From contig NZ_CAKZKO010000056.1 of assembly GCF_937123705.1 (NCBI RefSeq), positions 62,001-126,000 on the forward strand: DNA of 64,000 nt. Reading direction: 5' to 3'. This DNA comes from an uncultured Paraglaciecola sp. (GTDB taxonomy: Bacteria; Pseudomonadota; Gammaproteobacteria; Enterobacterales; Alteromonadaceae). The notes beneath the pieces were generated by a model. That model did no database searches, was not told the DNA's origin, and saw only the letters and a list, made by a program, of their open reading frames with translations. Shown piece by piece: positions 1 through 9,735 of this stretch. The first letter of the stretch is position 1, and each line of letters begins with the position of its first letter. Position numbers and translations under genes: made by a program.

Positions 1-114
1 AGGATTTTCGGTACATACAAGCACTTGATATTAGTAGTGAATTGGTCATACATGGTATGCATATGATAACATAAAAAGCCACATTCATATCCCCACAGCA
101 TTAAGGAAACCTCA

Positions 115-1629
115 ATGGATCCCTTCACTTTTTTTTCCCTTGGCCTATATTTTTTAGCCATGCTTGGGATTGGTTTGTATTCGTTTAAGCAATCTAGTAC
201 AGACGTAGAAGGATATATGTTAGGCGGGCGTAGTTTAAGTCCCAAAGTCACTGCATTATCCGCTGGCGCCTCGGATATGAGTGGTTGGATGTTGATGGGT
301 TTACCTGGTGCCATGTATGTATCTGGTATTTCCAGCGGATGGATAGCGGTAGGTTTAATTATCGGTGCCTACCTAAATTATTTATGGATAGCCCCACGGC
401 TAAGAGTGTATACAGAACTGGCTAAAAACGCCCTGACAATTCCTGATTATTTTGCCAACCGATTTAATGATACCAGTCATAGCTTAAGGCTTATTTCTTC
501 AGTTGTTATCGTGATTTTTTTCACCTTATATACCTCATCAGGTGTGGTCGCCGGAGGCAAATTATTTGAGTCCTCCTTTGGATTAAGTTACGAAATGGGC
601 TTGTATGTCACTGCTGGTGTGGTGGTTGCCTACACCTTATTAGGCGGCTTTATGGCCGTGAGTATTACCGATTTTGTACAAGGCTGTATCATGTTTCTTT
701 CTTTGGTATTAGTACCTGTTGTAGTCTTGTTTGACCTTGGAGGTTTTAGCGGTGCTGCCAGCCAACTCTCTACTTATGATGCCGATTTCTTAGATTTATT
801 TATCAACGCCTCTACCGGCCAAGCCATGACGGCTATAGGCATCATATCGCTCTTGTCTTGGGGGCTCGGCTACTTCGGCCAACCTCATATCATTGTGCGT
901 TTTATGGCAATTCATTCGGTGAAAGATATTAAAACTGCCCGTAGAATTGGTATTAGCTGGATGGTGGTATCTATAGTGGGTTCTTTGGCAACCGGCATAT
1001 TAGGATTGGCCTATGTCACCAAAACCCAAGGTGATTTAAAGGATCCTGAAACAATCTTCATTTACCTTTCTCAAATACTTTTTCATCCACTCATCAGTGG
1101 CTTTTTATTAGGTGCCATACTGGCAGCGATAATGAGTACTATTTCTTCACAATTGTTGGTGACATCCAGCTCACTAACGGGAGATTTTTATCAAGCGTTT
1201 CTACGAAAAGATGCCAGCCAAAAAGAGTTAGTCACAGCAGGCCGGATCTCGGTTGCACTGGTTGCGTCAGTGGCTATTTATCTGGCCTATGATCGTGAAA
1301 GTACCATTCTCGATTTAGTCAGCAATGCTTGGGCAGGCTTCGGGGCCGCCTTTGGCCCAGTTGTGTTATTTAGCTTATTTTGGAAAAAAATGACTCGAAT
1401 ATCGGCCATTTTGGGCATGTTGTCAGGAGCGGTTACTGTTTTAATTTGGATCTATGCACCACTCACAATCAATGGACAATCTTTAAGCAGCTGGCTTTAT
1501 GAAATTGTACCTGGGTTTATTGTTTGTAGTCTAACCATCATCCTATTTAGTTTATTAGGTAAACAGGATGATCAATTAGTAGCGGATACCTTCGATAAAG
1601 TCACGCATACCCTCGATCAGCTCACTTAA
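115..1629 (+). CDS. putP: Sodium/proline symporter PutP
   Basis: This 504-residue integral membrane protein is a member of the sodium:solute symporter family and most resembles PutP, which takes up proline with Na+. The N-terminal helix is followed by the family's loop with G-Y-M-L-G-G-R, and the segment A-S-D-M-S-G-W-M-L-M-G-L-P-G near residues 51-65 is the hallmark of PutP and lines the substrate/sodium site. About a dozen hydrophobic segments cover the chain and the length equals E. coli PutP (502). The ATG is preceded by AAGGAAA. It stands alone, and a large inverted repeat follows the stop. Proline could serve as carbon/nitrogen source or osmolyte; no putA is visible in the window. Confidence 0.92.
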   Translation: MDPFTFFSLGLYFLAMLGIGLYSFKQSSTDVEGYMLGGRSLSPKVTALSAGASDMSGWMLMGLPGAMYVSGISSGWIAVGLIIGAYLNYLWIAPRLRVYTELAKNALTIPDYFANRFNDTSHSLRLISSVVIVIFFTLYTSSGVVAGGKLFESSFGLSYEMGLYVTAGVVVAYTLLGGFMAVSITDFVQGCIMFLSLVLVPVVVLFDLGGFSGAASQLSTYDADFLDLFINASTGQAMTAIGIISLLSWGLGYFGQPHIIVRFMAIHSVKDIKTARRIGISWMVVSIVGSLATGILGLAYVTKTQGDLKDPETIFIYLSQILFHPLISGFLLGAILAAIMSTISSQLLVTSSSLTGDFYQAFLRKDASQKELVTAGRISVALVASVAIYLAYDRESTILDLVSNAWAGFGAAFGPVVLFSLFWKKMTRISAILGMLSGAVTVLIWIYAPLTINGQSLSSWLYEIVPGFIVCSLTIILFSLLGKQDDQLVADTFDKVTHTLDQLT

Positions 1630-1637
1630 AAATCGAA

Positions 1638-1692
1638 ACTATCACAGCACTAATAACTCCTCTAAAGTCAGTTTAATTAGTGCTGTGATAGT
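1638..1692 (+). terminator. Long perfect inverted repeat after putP (probable terminator)
   Basis: A 17-bp perfect stem (1638-1654 pairs with 1676-1692) encloses a 21-base loop directly after the putP stop codon. It lacks a clear T-run, so it may act as a factor-dependent terminator or as an mRNA-stabilising end rather than a classical intrinsic terminator. Confidence 0.55.
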
Positions 1693-1730
1693 ACAAATAA
1701 GAATACATTTTGAGATGAAAGTTTGATATC

Positions 1731-1746
1731 GTTCTATTAATAGAAC
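1731..1746. promoter_or_regulatory. Perfect 16-bp palindrome upstream of cysD
   Basis: GTTCTATTAATAGAAC is a perfect palindrome ending 33 bases before the cysD start codon, in the only regulatory gap in front of the sulfate activation operon. Its size and place suit an operator for a dimeric regulator. CysB or another sulfur regulator is a guess; the sequence alone does not name the protein. Confidence 0.45.
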
Positions 1747-1779
1747 TATTTAATATAAACAACTTTGCGTGAGAGCCCC

Positions 1780-2694
1780 ATGTCTGATTCGATCCCTACT
1801 GTTACCCATTTAAAACAACTCGAAGCGGAAAGTATACATATCTTCCGTGAAGTGGCGGCTGAATTCGACAATCCTGTGATGTTATATTCGGTAGGCAAGG
1901 ACTCATCGGTGTTATTACATTTAGCCCGTAAAGCCTTTGCCCCAGGTAAAATTCCCTTTCCTTTGTTGCATGTGGATACCACTTGGAAATTCCAAGAAAT
2001 GATTAAGTTTCGTGATGAGATGGCCAAAAAACATGATCTCAATCTGCTGGTGCATATAAATCCAGACGGCATAAAAATGAATGTGGGCCCATTTAGCCAT
2101 GGTAGTTCAAAGCATACCGATATCATGAAAACCCAAGGCTTAAAGCAAGCGTTGAATCATTATAAATTCGATGCGGCTTTTGGGGGCGCGAGGCGCGATG
2201 AAGAAAAATCTCGGGCTAAAGAGCGGGTATATTCATTCCGCGACGAAAATCACAGCTGGGATCCTAAAAACCAACGTCCAGAGCTGTGGAATATGTATAA
2301 CTCACAGATCAACAAAGGTGAGAGCATCAGGGTATTCCCTATGTCAAACTGGACTGAGCTGGATATCTGGCAATACATTTATATGGAAAATATTGAAATT
2401 CCGTCACTGTATCTGGCTAAACCTCGCCCTGTAGTCAAACGCGATGGCATTTATTTTATGGTAGACGACGAGCGTATGCCACTTGAAGCAGGTGAAACAC
2501 CTGAAATGCGTTCAGTACGCTTTAGAACCTTAGGTTGTTATCCACTCACAGGCGCAGTGGAATCCACTGCCGCTACCTTACCCGAGGTGATCCAAGAAAT
2601 GCTACTCACCAAAACCTCTGAGCGCCAAGGCCGCGTGATTGATCATGATTCTTCAGGTTCAATGGAGAAGAAAAAAATGGAAGGATATTTCTAA
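1780..2694 (+). CDS. cysD: Sulfate adenylyltransferase subunit 2 (CysD)
   Basis: CysD is the catalytic small subunit of ATP sulfurylase, which with the GTPase CysN makes adenosine 5'-phosphosulfate (APS) from sulfate and ATP in the cytoplasm. The 304-residue product has the PAPS-reductase/N-type ATP pyrophosphatase P-loop (Y-S-V-G-K-D-S-S-V) near residue 42 and the conserved [15 protein letters not shown] stretch near residue 140. I start at the ATG at 1780 (MSDSIPT...), giving the usual ~302-residue length; an in-frame TTG at 1765 is possible but unneeded. It opens the operon and its stop overlaps the cysC start (TAATG). Confidence 0.96.
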   Translation: MSDSIPTVTHLKQLEAESIHIFREVAAEFDNPVMLYSVGKDSSVLLHLARKAFAPGKIPFPLLHVDTTWKFQEMIKFRDEMAKKHDLNLLVHINPDGIKMNVGPFSHGSSKHTDIMKTQGLKQALNHYKFDAAFGGARRDEEKSRAKERVYSFRDENHSWDPKNQRPELWNMYNSQINKGESIRVFPMSNWTELDIWQYIYMENIEIPSLYLAKPRPVVKRDGIYFMVDDERMPLEAGETPEMRSVRFRTLGCYPLTGAVESTAATLPEVIQEMLLTKTSERQGRVIDHDSSGSMEKKKMEGYF

Positions 2695-3290
2695 TGACAA
2701 ATAATATAGTGTGGCATGAGCATGACGTAGACAAAGCACGCAGATCACAAGCTAAAAAGCAGAAACCTTGCGTGTTATGGCTAACAGGGTTGAGCGGTTC
2801 GGGTAAATCCACTATCGCCAATTTATTAGAAAGAAAACTCGCCGAGCACGGTAAACATACCTATTTGTTAGATGGCGATAATGTACGCCACGGTTTATGT
2901 GGTGACTTAACCTTTAGCGATAAAGACAGAGTCGAAAATATCCGCCGCATAGCTGAAGTATCCAAATTATTTGTGGACGCTGGCACTATTGTGTTAACTG
3001 CTTTTATCTCCCCTTTTAAAACCGAACGAGACTTTTGCCGTAAGTTATTAGCCGATGGCGAATTTGTGGAAATATTTGTTGATACCCCCATAGAAGAATG
3101 CGAAAAACGTGATACTAAAGGCTTGTATCAAAAAGCTCGGCAAGGAGATATTAAAGACTTTACTGGTATAGACTCACCTTATGAAGCACCTGAAAACCCA
3201 GAGATCACCTTGACCTACTCTGGGCAAACAGCAGAACAATCTGCCGAGCAACTTTTTGAGTTATTAAGACAAAAAGGAATTGTGGCTTAA
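2694..3290 (+). CDS. cysC: Adenylyl-sulfate kinase (CysC)
   Basis: CysC phosphorylates APS at the 3' position to form PAPS, the donor for sulfite production or for sulfotransferases. The 198-residue product has a Walker A P-loop (G-L-S-G-S-G-K-S-T, residues 32-40), the D-G-D-N-V-R-H-G-L motif near residue 61 and the F-I-S-P-F segment that binds APS. The ATG overlaps the last base of the cysD stop and the stop overlaps the cysQ start, so translation is probably coupled. Its position between cysD and cysN differs from the E. coli order cysD-cysN-cysC. Confidence 0.95.
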   Translation: MTNNIVWHEHDVDKARRSQAKKQKPCVLWLTGLSGSGKSTIANLLERKLAEHGKHTYLLDGDNVRHGLCGDLTFSDKDRVENIRRIAEVSKLFVDAGTIVLTAFISPFKTERDFCRKLLADGEFVEIFVDTPIEECEKRDTKGLYQKARQGDIKDFTGIDSPYEAPENPEITLTYSGQTAEQSAEQLFELLRQKGIVA

Positions 3291-4078
3291 TGTTAACGGA
3301 ACAGTTTATTCAAAGTATTGTGGATATCTGTCACCAAGCCGGTGACAAGATCATGGATATCTACCAAAAAGATTTTGCTATTTACGAAAAGGCCGATGAA
3401 AGCCCGCTCACCGAGGCCGACTTAGCGGCTCATCACTGTATTGTGGCCGGTTTAAGCCAAGTATCAGATTTGCCCATTTTGTCTGAAGAGTCGGCCGATA
3501 TTAGTTGGCAAGAGCGCAGCAGTTGGGATAGCTACTGGTTAGTGGACCCTCTCGATGGCACCAAAGAATTTATCAAAAAAAATGGTGAGTTTACCGTTAA
3601 TATTGCCCTAATCAAAAACGGCGTACCGATTTTTGGCGTGGTGTATGCGCCGGTGTTAAAACATACCTATGTGGGCGAATTAGGCCAAGGGGCCTTTAAA
3701 ATATCTGACGGAGTGAAAACCCAGATATCGCCAAAACCGTGGGACCAAGGCGACATCTGGAAAATAGTCGGCAGCCGCTCGCACCAAAGTCCCGAAATAC
3801 AAACATTGCTAGATACCCTAAAAGGCGAAACTGAATTGCTCGCCATGGGGAGTTCATTGAAGTTATGCCTAGTGGCAGAAGGTGCGGCCCACCTTTACCC
3901 ACGGATAGGCCCAACCTGCGAATGGGATACCGGCGCCGCACAAGCTGTGGTTGAAGCCGCAGGGGGCAAAGTCACTGTTATAGAGGACGCCACAGATGTC
4001 TTAAAAGACGATGCCAAACCCCTTAGATATAATCAAAAAGAGTCCGTCTTAAATCCTTATTTTTTGGTGAGTTGCTAA
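3290..4078 (+). CDS. cysQ: 3'(2'),5'-bisphosphate nucleotidase (CysQ)
   Basis: CysQ hydrolyses 3'-phosphoadenosine 5'-phosphate (PAP), the inhibitory by-product of PAPS use, to AMP. The 262-residue protein is an inositol monophosphatase-fold enzyme: the metal-binding motif [12 protein letters not shown] lies near residue 82, an upstream acidic ligand in S-E-E-S is near residue 63, and the second motif [11 protein letters not shown] is near residue 207. It overlaps cysC by one base and cysN follows two bases after its stop. Having cysQ inside the operon couples PAPS synthesis to PAP removal. Confidence 0.94.
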   Translation: MLTEQFIQSIVDICHQAGDKIMDIYQKDFAIYEKADESPLTEADLAAHHCIVAGLSQVSDLPILSEESADISWQERSSWDSYWLVDPLDGTKEFIKKNGEFTVNIALIKNGVPIFGVVYAPVLKHTYVGELGQGAFKISDGVKTQISPKPWDQGDIWKIVGSRSHQSPEIQTLLDTLKGETELLAMGSSLKLCLVAEGAAHLYPRIGPTCEWDTGAAQAVVEAAGGKVTVIEDATDVLKDDAKPLRYNQKESVLNPYFLVSC

Positions 4079-4080
4079 AT

Positions 4081-5487
4081 ATGAATAGCGAAAATACATT
4101 ATTACAGTCCGATATCTTGGGCTACTTAGATCAACACGAAAAGAAAGACATGTTGCGCTTTTTAACCTGCGGCAGTGTCGATGACGGAAAAAGCACCTTA
4201 ATTGGGCGTTTGTTACACGACTCGAAAATGATTTTTGAAGATCAGTTGGCCGCCATCACCCAAGACAGTAAAAAAGTCGGCACCACAGGGGATAAAGTCG
4301 ACTTAGCCTTATTGGTAGATGGTTTACAGTCTGAGCGTGAACAAGGCATTACCATAGACGTGGCCTATCGTTATTATTCAACAGATAAACGCAAGTTTAT
4401 AATTGCCGATACCCCAGGACACGAGCAATACACCCGTAATATGGTCACAGGTGCCTCAAACTGTGACTTGGCGATTATTTTAATCGATGCTAGAGCAGGC
4501 GTTAAAACCCAAACCCGTCGCCATTCGTTTTTAGTGTCTTTGCTGGGCATCAAACACGTGATTGTGGCCGTCAACAAGATGGACTTAAAAGACTACAGCG
4601 AAAGCGTATATGAAGAGATTAAAGCAGACTATTTAGACTTCTCAAAAGAACTCGACATTCCTGATATCCAGTTTATCCCTTTGTCTGCCTTAGATGGCGA
4701 CAACGTGGTTAATCCCAGTGCCAATACCCCGTGGTATAAAGGTGATACCTTGATGTCTATGCTTGAAAAAGTCGAAATTAATGACGCAATCAACAGCGCT
4801 GATTTTCGTTTTCCGGTGCAATATGTCAACCGACCTAACTTAAACTTTCGTGGTTTTGCCGGCACAGTTGTGTCGGGGCAAATTAAGCCCGGCGACAAGA
4901 TCACCGCCCTGCCCTCGGGTAAACAATCAAAGGTAAAAGCCCTAGTTAACTTTGAAGGCGAACAACAGCTTGCCCATGCCCCGCTTACTACCACTATCAC
5001 CTTAGAAGATGAAATTGATATTTCTCGTGGCGATATGATAGTCAAACGGGACAATTTGCCGCTGCACAGCAACAGCTACAGAACTAATTTAGTGTGGATG
5101 GATGAAGAGCCTATGATGCCTAATAAGCAATATGGGTTTAAATTTGCCACTAAATTTGTATCTGGGAGTGTGACAGACGTTGAATATCAAATTGATGTAA
5201 ATTCGATGGAGCACAAAGACGCTGTACGTCTAGCATTAAATGAAATTGCCGTAGGTAAAATTAAACTCACCCAACCTGTGGCTTGTGATCCTTATACCAA
5301 AAATCGCACCACAGGGGCTTTTATTATCATAGATAGAGTCACTAATGGTACGGTAGGTGCAGGTATGATCATCGATGTTGCAGAAGATGTCAGTGCTGGT
5401 CAGTTTTCTGAATTCGAATTAGAATTTAATGAATTAGTCAGAAAACATTTTCCCCATTGGAATGCCACGGATATTAGTAAGCTATGA
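4081..5487 (+). CDS. cysN: Sulfate adenylyltransferase subunit 1 (CysN)
   Basis: CysN is the GTPase subunit that drives APS formation by CysD. The 468-residue translation-factor-like protein shows all G-motifs: [10 protein letters not shown] (P-loop, near residues 30-39), the switch region [16 protein letters not shown], and N-K-M-D, followed by EF-Tu-like beta-barrel domains. I prefer the ATG at 4081, two bases after the cysQ stop; an in-frame TTG at 4072 would overlap cysQ. There is no fused CysC domain, which fits the separate cysC gene upstream. The permease gene follows after 31 bases. Confidence 0.95.
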   Translation: MNSENTLLQSDILGYLDQHEKKDMLRFLTCGSVDDGKSTLIGRLLHDSKMIFEDQLAAITQDSKKVGTTGDKVDLALLVDGLQSEREQGITIDVAYRYYSTDKRKFIIADTPGHEQYTRNMVTGASNCDLAIILIDARAGVKTQTRRHSFLVSLLGIKHVIVAVNKMDLKDYSESVYEEIKADYLDFSKELDIPDIQFIPLSALDGDNVVNPSANTPWYKGDTLMSMLEKVEINDAINSADFRFPVQYVNRPNLNFRGFAGTVVSGQIKPGDKITALPSGKQSKVKALVNFEGEQQLAHAPLTTTITLEDEIDISRGDMIVKRDNLPLHSNSYRTNLVWMDEEPMMPNKQYGFKFATKFVSGSVTDVEYQIDVNSMEHKDAVRLALNEIAVGKIKLTQPVACDPYTKNRTTGAFIIIDRVTNGTVGAGMIIDVAEDVSAGQFSEFELEFNELVRKHFPHWNATDISKL

Positions 5488-5518
5488 TCCTTAGCTAAAT
5501 CATTAAGAAATAGACACT

Positions 5519-7246
5519 ATGGATATAAATCAGTATTTGGTAATAGCCATTTTTGCCTGTACTATATTGGCGCTTGTTACGACTAATCAGCGCCCTTCCC
5601 TGATATTTTCTACTGCGCTTTTAGCTTTGATTGCCTGTCAACAATTGGTGATGGGTGATGTAATAAATAACTTCACCAATCAAGGGTTAATTACCCTAAT
5701 TTTATTGCTTTTGGTTAGTTCAGCGATTGATAAAACCTCATTGATAAAACGCTTTGGTCGAACCTTAGTCACGGCAAATTTTAACCGTAGTTATTGGCGC
5801 CTATTTGGCTTAACATTTTTCAGCTCGGCTCTTTTAAACAACACAGCTATAGTAGCTAGCTTGATAGGTCCGGTAAAACAAAACCAGTATCATCACGCGT
5901 CGCGACTACTTATTCCCCTGTCTTACTCCGCTATTTTGGGCGGTACAGTGACCCTAATAGGTACCTCTACTAACCTAATTGTCGACAGTTTTTTAATCGA
6001 ACATGGCCACCCAGGCTTTAATTTTTGGGACTTTACCTTGTATGGTTTAGTTGCTGGATTAAGCTGTGGCCTTTTAATGTTTTTAATGACTCCTTTTTTG
6101 CCAGAGATCGCCAATAAAAATAAGCAGTACAACAGCTATTTTCTTGAAGCCGATGTTGATCAAGATTGTGAATTAATTGGTAAAACGGTAGAAGAAAATC
6201 ACCTCAGAAACTTACCCGAGCTATTTTTAATTGAAATAGCTCGAAACGGCAAGCTGATCTCACCCGTCACCCCAGATATGGTGATCCAAGCCAATGATAA
6301 GTTAATCTTCTCAGGCAATATTAAACAGGTGGGCAACTTAAACCATATCAAAGGGTTAAAACTATTTGCTGAGTCCAAGGGACTACTGCGTGAAAACCTT
6401 ACCGAAGTGATCATCTCCAATCGCGCGCAAATAATCGGCCAAACTTTAAAAGCCCTGGGATTTAGAGCACTATTTGACGCCGCCGTAGTCGCCATAAGGC
6501 GAGACGGTGAACCATTATCGGGTAAATTAGGCGAAATCAAATTACAATCCGGTGACTTTTTATTACTCGCCACCGGTCCTGACTTTATGCAAAGACATAA
6601 TCTTGCTAAAAACTTTTTTATCCTGTCAGAAAAAAAGGTAGAAACCAAACTGCGTGGCTATCAAGACTATATCACCATAGGCGGTTTTTTACTTACCGTT
6701 GCTTTAGCGGCAACCTCAGTTATTAACTTAGCCACGGGTTTATTATTTTTTATCGCCACCCTGGTTATCGCCGGTGTAACCAGTAGCAATGAAATTAAAC
6801 GTAATCTTCCCATTAATTTAATAGTGGTGATAGTAGGCGCACTAAGCCTTGCCACAGCTCTAGAAAAATCAGGGGTGATTGCTCAGATCATGCTGTTGAT
6901 TGGTCCTTGGGCTAGCAGCGTCAGTCCAATTTGGGCATTAATTATGGTTTACCTGCTCACCTTAGTACTCACCGAGCTTGTCACCAATAACGCCGCCGCC
7001 GCGTTGATGTTTCCCTTGGCTTACGGGCTAGTGCAAACATTAAACGCGCCTATTATGCCCTTTGCACTAGCCGTAGCCTTTGCAGCCAGTGCCAGTTTTA
7101 TATCGCCCTACGGCTATCAAACCAACTTACTAGTCTTCAGCGCCAGTAACTATAGGTTTAAACACTTTATTAAATTTGGGCTGCCCATATCACTATGCTA
7201 CTCAAGCATAGTGTTGATCTTGCTGAAGTACTCTTACGGCTTGTAA
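5519..7246 (+). CDS. SLC13-family sulfate permease with TrkA-C domains
   Basis: This 575-residue inner-membrane protein belongs to the divalent anion:Na+ symporter (SLC13/DASS, CitT-like) superfamily. Hydrophobic helices lie at about residues 1-200 and 380-575, and two cytosolic TrkA-C/RCK-C-like modules lie between them (about 205-360; each has the pattern E-x-x-I/L...G-D-x-L-L). The second half has the family motif T-N-N-A-A-A-A-L-M-F-P and the first has N-N-T-A-I-V-A. Because it directly follows cysD-C-Q-N, with 31 bases between, sulfate (or thiosulfate) is the most likely substrate. The operon therefore covers import, activation and PAP clearance. Confidence 0.88.
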   Translation: MDINQYLVIAIFACTILALVTTNQRPSLIFSTALLALIACQQLVMGDVINNFTNQGLITLILLLLVSSAIDKTSLIKRFGRTLVTANFNRSYWRLFGLTFFSSALLNNTAIVASLIGPVKQNQYHHASRLLIPLSYSAILGGTVTLIGTSTNLIVDSFLIEHGHPGFNFWDFTLYGLVAGLSCGLLMFLMTPFLPEIANKNKQYNSYFLEADVDQDCELIGKTVEENHLRNLPELFLIEIARNGKLISPVTPDMVIQANDKLIFSGNIKQVGNLNHIKGLKLFAESKGLLRENLTEVIISNRAQIIGQTLKALGFRALFDAAVVAIRRDGEPLSGKLGEIKLQSGDFLLLATGPDFMQRHNLAKNFFILSEKKVETKLRGYQDYITIGGFLLTVALAATSVINLATGLLFFIATLVIAGVTSSNEIKRNLPINLIVVIVGALSLATALEKSGVIAQIMLLIGPWASSVSPIWALIMVYLLTLVLTELVTNNAAAALMFPLAYGLVQTLNAPIMPFALAVAFAASASFISPYGYQTNLLVFSASNYRFKHFIKFGLPISLCYSSIVLILLKYSYGL

Positions 7247-7285
7247 TAGCAGAGATGGATAATAAGCCCTTTGCAGGGCAAACAC

Positions 7286-7534
7286 TTAGCTGTAAAAAGC
7301 TTCAACCACACCTTTTTGCTTGATCAGCATAGGGTTACCACGACGATCTAACGCTTTAGGCGACAAAATTTTGATCCAGCCTTCACTGATACAATATTCC
7401 TGCACGTTAATACGCTCTTTGCCATTCAAACGAATGCCAATATCATAATTAAACACTTCTGCCACATGAAACGGACTACGAGAGTCTTGAGAAAGACGAT
7501 CGGGCAATGGGGGTAAAGTTTGAGTATCACTCAT
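7286..7534 (-). CDS. DUF3297 family protein
   Basis: An 82-residue soluble protein with the conserved pattern of the DUF3297 family: L-P-D-R-L-S near the N-terminus, G-I-G-I-R-x-N-G-x-E-R-x-N-V-x-E-Y-C-x-S-E-G-W in the middle, and D-R-R-G-N-P-M-x-I-K-x-K-G-x-V-E near the end. The function of this small proteobacterial family is not known to me. It is monocistronic, and converges with the SLC13 permease gene. The length and the whole-chain match make the call firm; nothing in the context ties it to either neighbour. Confidence 0.85.
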   Translation of the reverse strand: MSDTQTLPPLPDRLSQDSRSPFHVAEVFNYDIGIRLNGKERINVQEYCISEGWIKILSPKALDRRGNPMLIKQKGVVEAFYS

Positions 7535-7657
7535 GTCACTAACCTAATAAAATAAAAGTGCGCTATTGTAGACAAAATAAAATTTGCGCTCAACATCTGC
7601 TTTTATACCAAACTTGATAAGTGACTGATTTCGAGAAGCAAATTATACCAATCGCCC

Positions 7658-9733
7658 CTATAGAGCGCTAAGACGAGTGGATAAATACACCGTACTCCAT
7701 AACTGAGCGGCATTAGACTCTGTTTTATCATCGGCTTGTTGGCCAAAAGGGGTTAATTGATATTCACCATTTTTAATCGCCCAAGACCACAGTTCCGCAG
7801 TGCTCTGCAAAGTGGTGCGATTAATAATTGGCCATAGCCGCTTTTCGGCACTTTTAAGTTTATCTCGCATCACCAATGGCAACGCCAAACGTTGCGATTG
7901 TCGCTGTAAACCAGCTACTAATAGAGCCTGGTGCCATGACCACACTACTGTGCCGTGATAACTGTGCTGAGTTAATTTATTTTGTAGCTCATCCGAGGCA
8001 TAAATCGGGTTAGTGACGAGTACGCCAACAGGGCTCACAAGTCCTTGGGGAAACGGCAGTAACACCGGCCATAACAATCGATCTAATTCGGCAGGCTCTG
8101 GATCTGCAAATAACAATCGATAGCCAATATCTGAATGCATGACTGGCACCGGCTGATAGTCTTGATCTAATGCCACTGCTATAAAGCTGATATCCTGATC
8201 CCCAGTGAGTCCTGCTTGACTGACTCCGGGTAAACCCAATTTTTGGGTATACCTTTGTTGCTGGCGCGCTGCCTGCTGTATAGGCAGTGACACCACAAAA
8301 TACTTCGACGTTTTTTGCCATGCACTAATGATTGGCGCTAGCTGCATAAACGGTTTACTGTTTAATTCTTTTTCAAAGATACCACTATCCAGCATTTGCC
8401 TAATAGCACCTAGGGCCGCAGGCACTAATACTGCATTAACATCATAGGGCACTTTGCCCATCCCTAAGCCTTCTGAACTATCTCGCCATTGCCCCACCTG
8501 ATGATTGGGTTTTAGGTGAATAAGATTTTGCGCAATAGGCTGGCGCGCATAAGGCAGAGCAGAATCAACAACATGCTCAAAATTAGCCAATAAAACCTCA
8601 GCATAACGCCGACCATTGGCTGTCTTTCTATGCAAGAATTGGGATATCCGTTGTTGGCCAACCTCTTGCCCTTGAGAAAGTTGCTCTAACCAATAATACG
8701 CAATCACGGGTGCTAACATATAGTTGTCATCGATCATCTTATAATCGTAAATCGGCTTGTCGCTGGTCGGCTTGCCATCACCCTGCTGGCGGAAAACTGC
8801 AAACTCGCCAATGTCCTCTTCGTGTGCCACTTCACCCTTTTGATTGATGCGTTCAATCACAGAGGCCAAGGCGGATTCAATCATCAAGGGAGAGAGCGTG
8901 GGCATCAATAGACGCAGAGACATCAAGGTATCGCGACCAAAATAAGTATTAAAGCGCCATGATCCAGCCAGTAGCTTTTCCTCATAGCTTAAATAGGCCA
9001 AAATATTCGCTTCCAGCGAAGCAGTGGTAGGTGGCGTTTTAAACACTTTTTCTAGTAGCATCGGCGTTAGCGGCTTGTCGCCTGTTAATGCCTTAAATTT
9101 TAACTTAATGGGTTGACCATCTATGCTCGTAAACTTGACGGCCTCATCAAGGTTTGCCACTAATTGCCCTTGCACCACTTCAACGCTTAATTTGTAACTA
9201 CTTTTATTGTCAGCTCGTTGACGAAACCAGCTTATCTTATTGTTTTCTATTTTTTGTTTATTAACGACGCCATCCCGAGGTGATTGGCTATGTATGTAGT
9301 CTCTTAACACCCGCACACTACTTAAAATGGCGTCTTTCACCACCAACTCATCAGCCATGACTTGAGTGACACCTTCTACTCCGTACAACCACTGGCCTTT
9401 ATCGTTTTGTTGTGAGATCCCCTGTAGATTTTGTATTGCCGACCACTCAACCACCTTAGCTGTTTTTTCAAACCATAAACTCACGCCACTATTACCCGCA
9501 GGGAAAGCAAAAATCATTCTGGGGCTCAAACCCGAGGTTAGTAAGCTATGGGCGGCCACTTTGCCTTGACGGTAGAAATGATTAAGGTTTTGGCCTTCAG
9601 TTATCTGGAAATTCAATTCAGCAACGGCATGTTCCACTTGCTTAAGTTCGAGAGTTTTTGCATAAATTGCACTAACAAACGAAATGCTGATTAGACTTAG
9701 AAAAAGACACAGATAACTTTTTAGTTTACCCAT
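7658..9733 (-). CDS. Secreted (alpha/alpha)6-barrel glycosidase-like protein, uncharacterised
   Basis: A 691-residue protein with a cleavable signal peptide (hydrophobic residues 7-22, A-Y-A before residue 26), hence periplasmic or secreted. I do not recognise an assigned family. Residues 260-275 (F-N-T-Y-F-G-R-D-T-L-M-S-L) closely resemble the W-G-R-D-T-F-I-S-L motif of amylo-1,6-glucosidase/glycogen-debranching C-terminal domains and GH63-like enzymes, and acidic clusters follow (H-E-E-D-I-G-E, 304-310; D-Y-K-M-I-D-D-N, 330-337). The rest reads as alternating helices, as in six-hairpin glycosidases, after a beta-rich N-terminal domain (~30-230). It starts two bases after the GlcNAc kinase stop and is the last gene of the leftward N-glycan arm, so a role in trimming a sugar from the same glycan is likely. 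Substrate unknown. Confidence 0.6.
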   Translation of the reverse strand: MGKLKSYLCLFLSLISISFVSAIYAKTLELKQVEHAVAELNFQITEGQNLNHFYRQGKVAAHSLLTSGLSPRMIFAFPAGNSGVSLWFEKTAKVVEWSAIQNLQGISQQNDKGQWLYGVEGVTQVMADELVVKDAILSSVRVLRDYIHSQSPRDGVVNKQKIENNKISWFRQRADNKSSYKLSVEVVQGQLVANLDEAVKFTSIDGQPIKLKFKALTGDKPLTPMLLEKVFKTPPTTASLEANILAYLSYEEKLLAGSWRFNTYFGRDTLMSLRLLMPTLSPLMIESALASVIERINQKGEVAHEEDIGEFAVFRQQGDGKPTSDKPIYDYKMIDDNYMLAPVIAYYWLEQLSQGQEVGQQRISQFLHRKTANGRRYAEVLLANFEHVVDSALPYARQPIAQNLIHLKPNHQVGQWRDSSEGLGMGKVPYDVNAVLVPAALGAIRQMLDSGIFEKELNSKPFMQLAPIISAWQKTSKYFVVSLPIQQAARQQQRYTQKLGLPGVSQAGLTGDQDISFIAVALDQDYQPVPVMHSDIGYRLLFADPEPAELDRLLWPVLLPFPQGLVSPVGVLVTNPIYASDELQNKLTQHSYHGTVVWSWHQALLVAGLQRQSQRLALPLVMRDKLKSAEKRLWPIINRTTLQSTAELWSWAIKNGEYQLTPFGQQADDKTESNAAQLWSTVYLSTRLSAL

Positions 9734-9735
9734 GA

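Noticed and set aside
1..114. Regulatory sites upstream of putP
   Set aside because: The region is cut by the window edge and shows no convincing promoter or operator besides the ribosome site.
7266..7279. GCCCT-TTGC-AGGGC hairpin as a terminator between the permease and DUF3297 genes
   Set aside because: Only five base pairs with no T-run; too weak to call.
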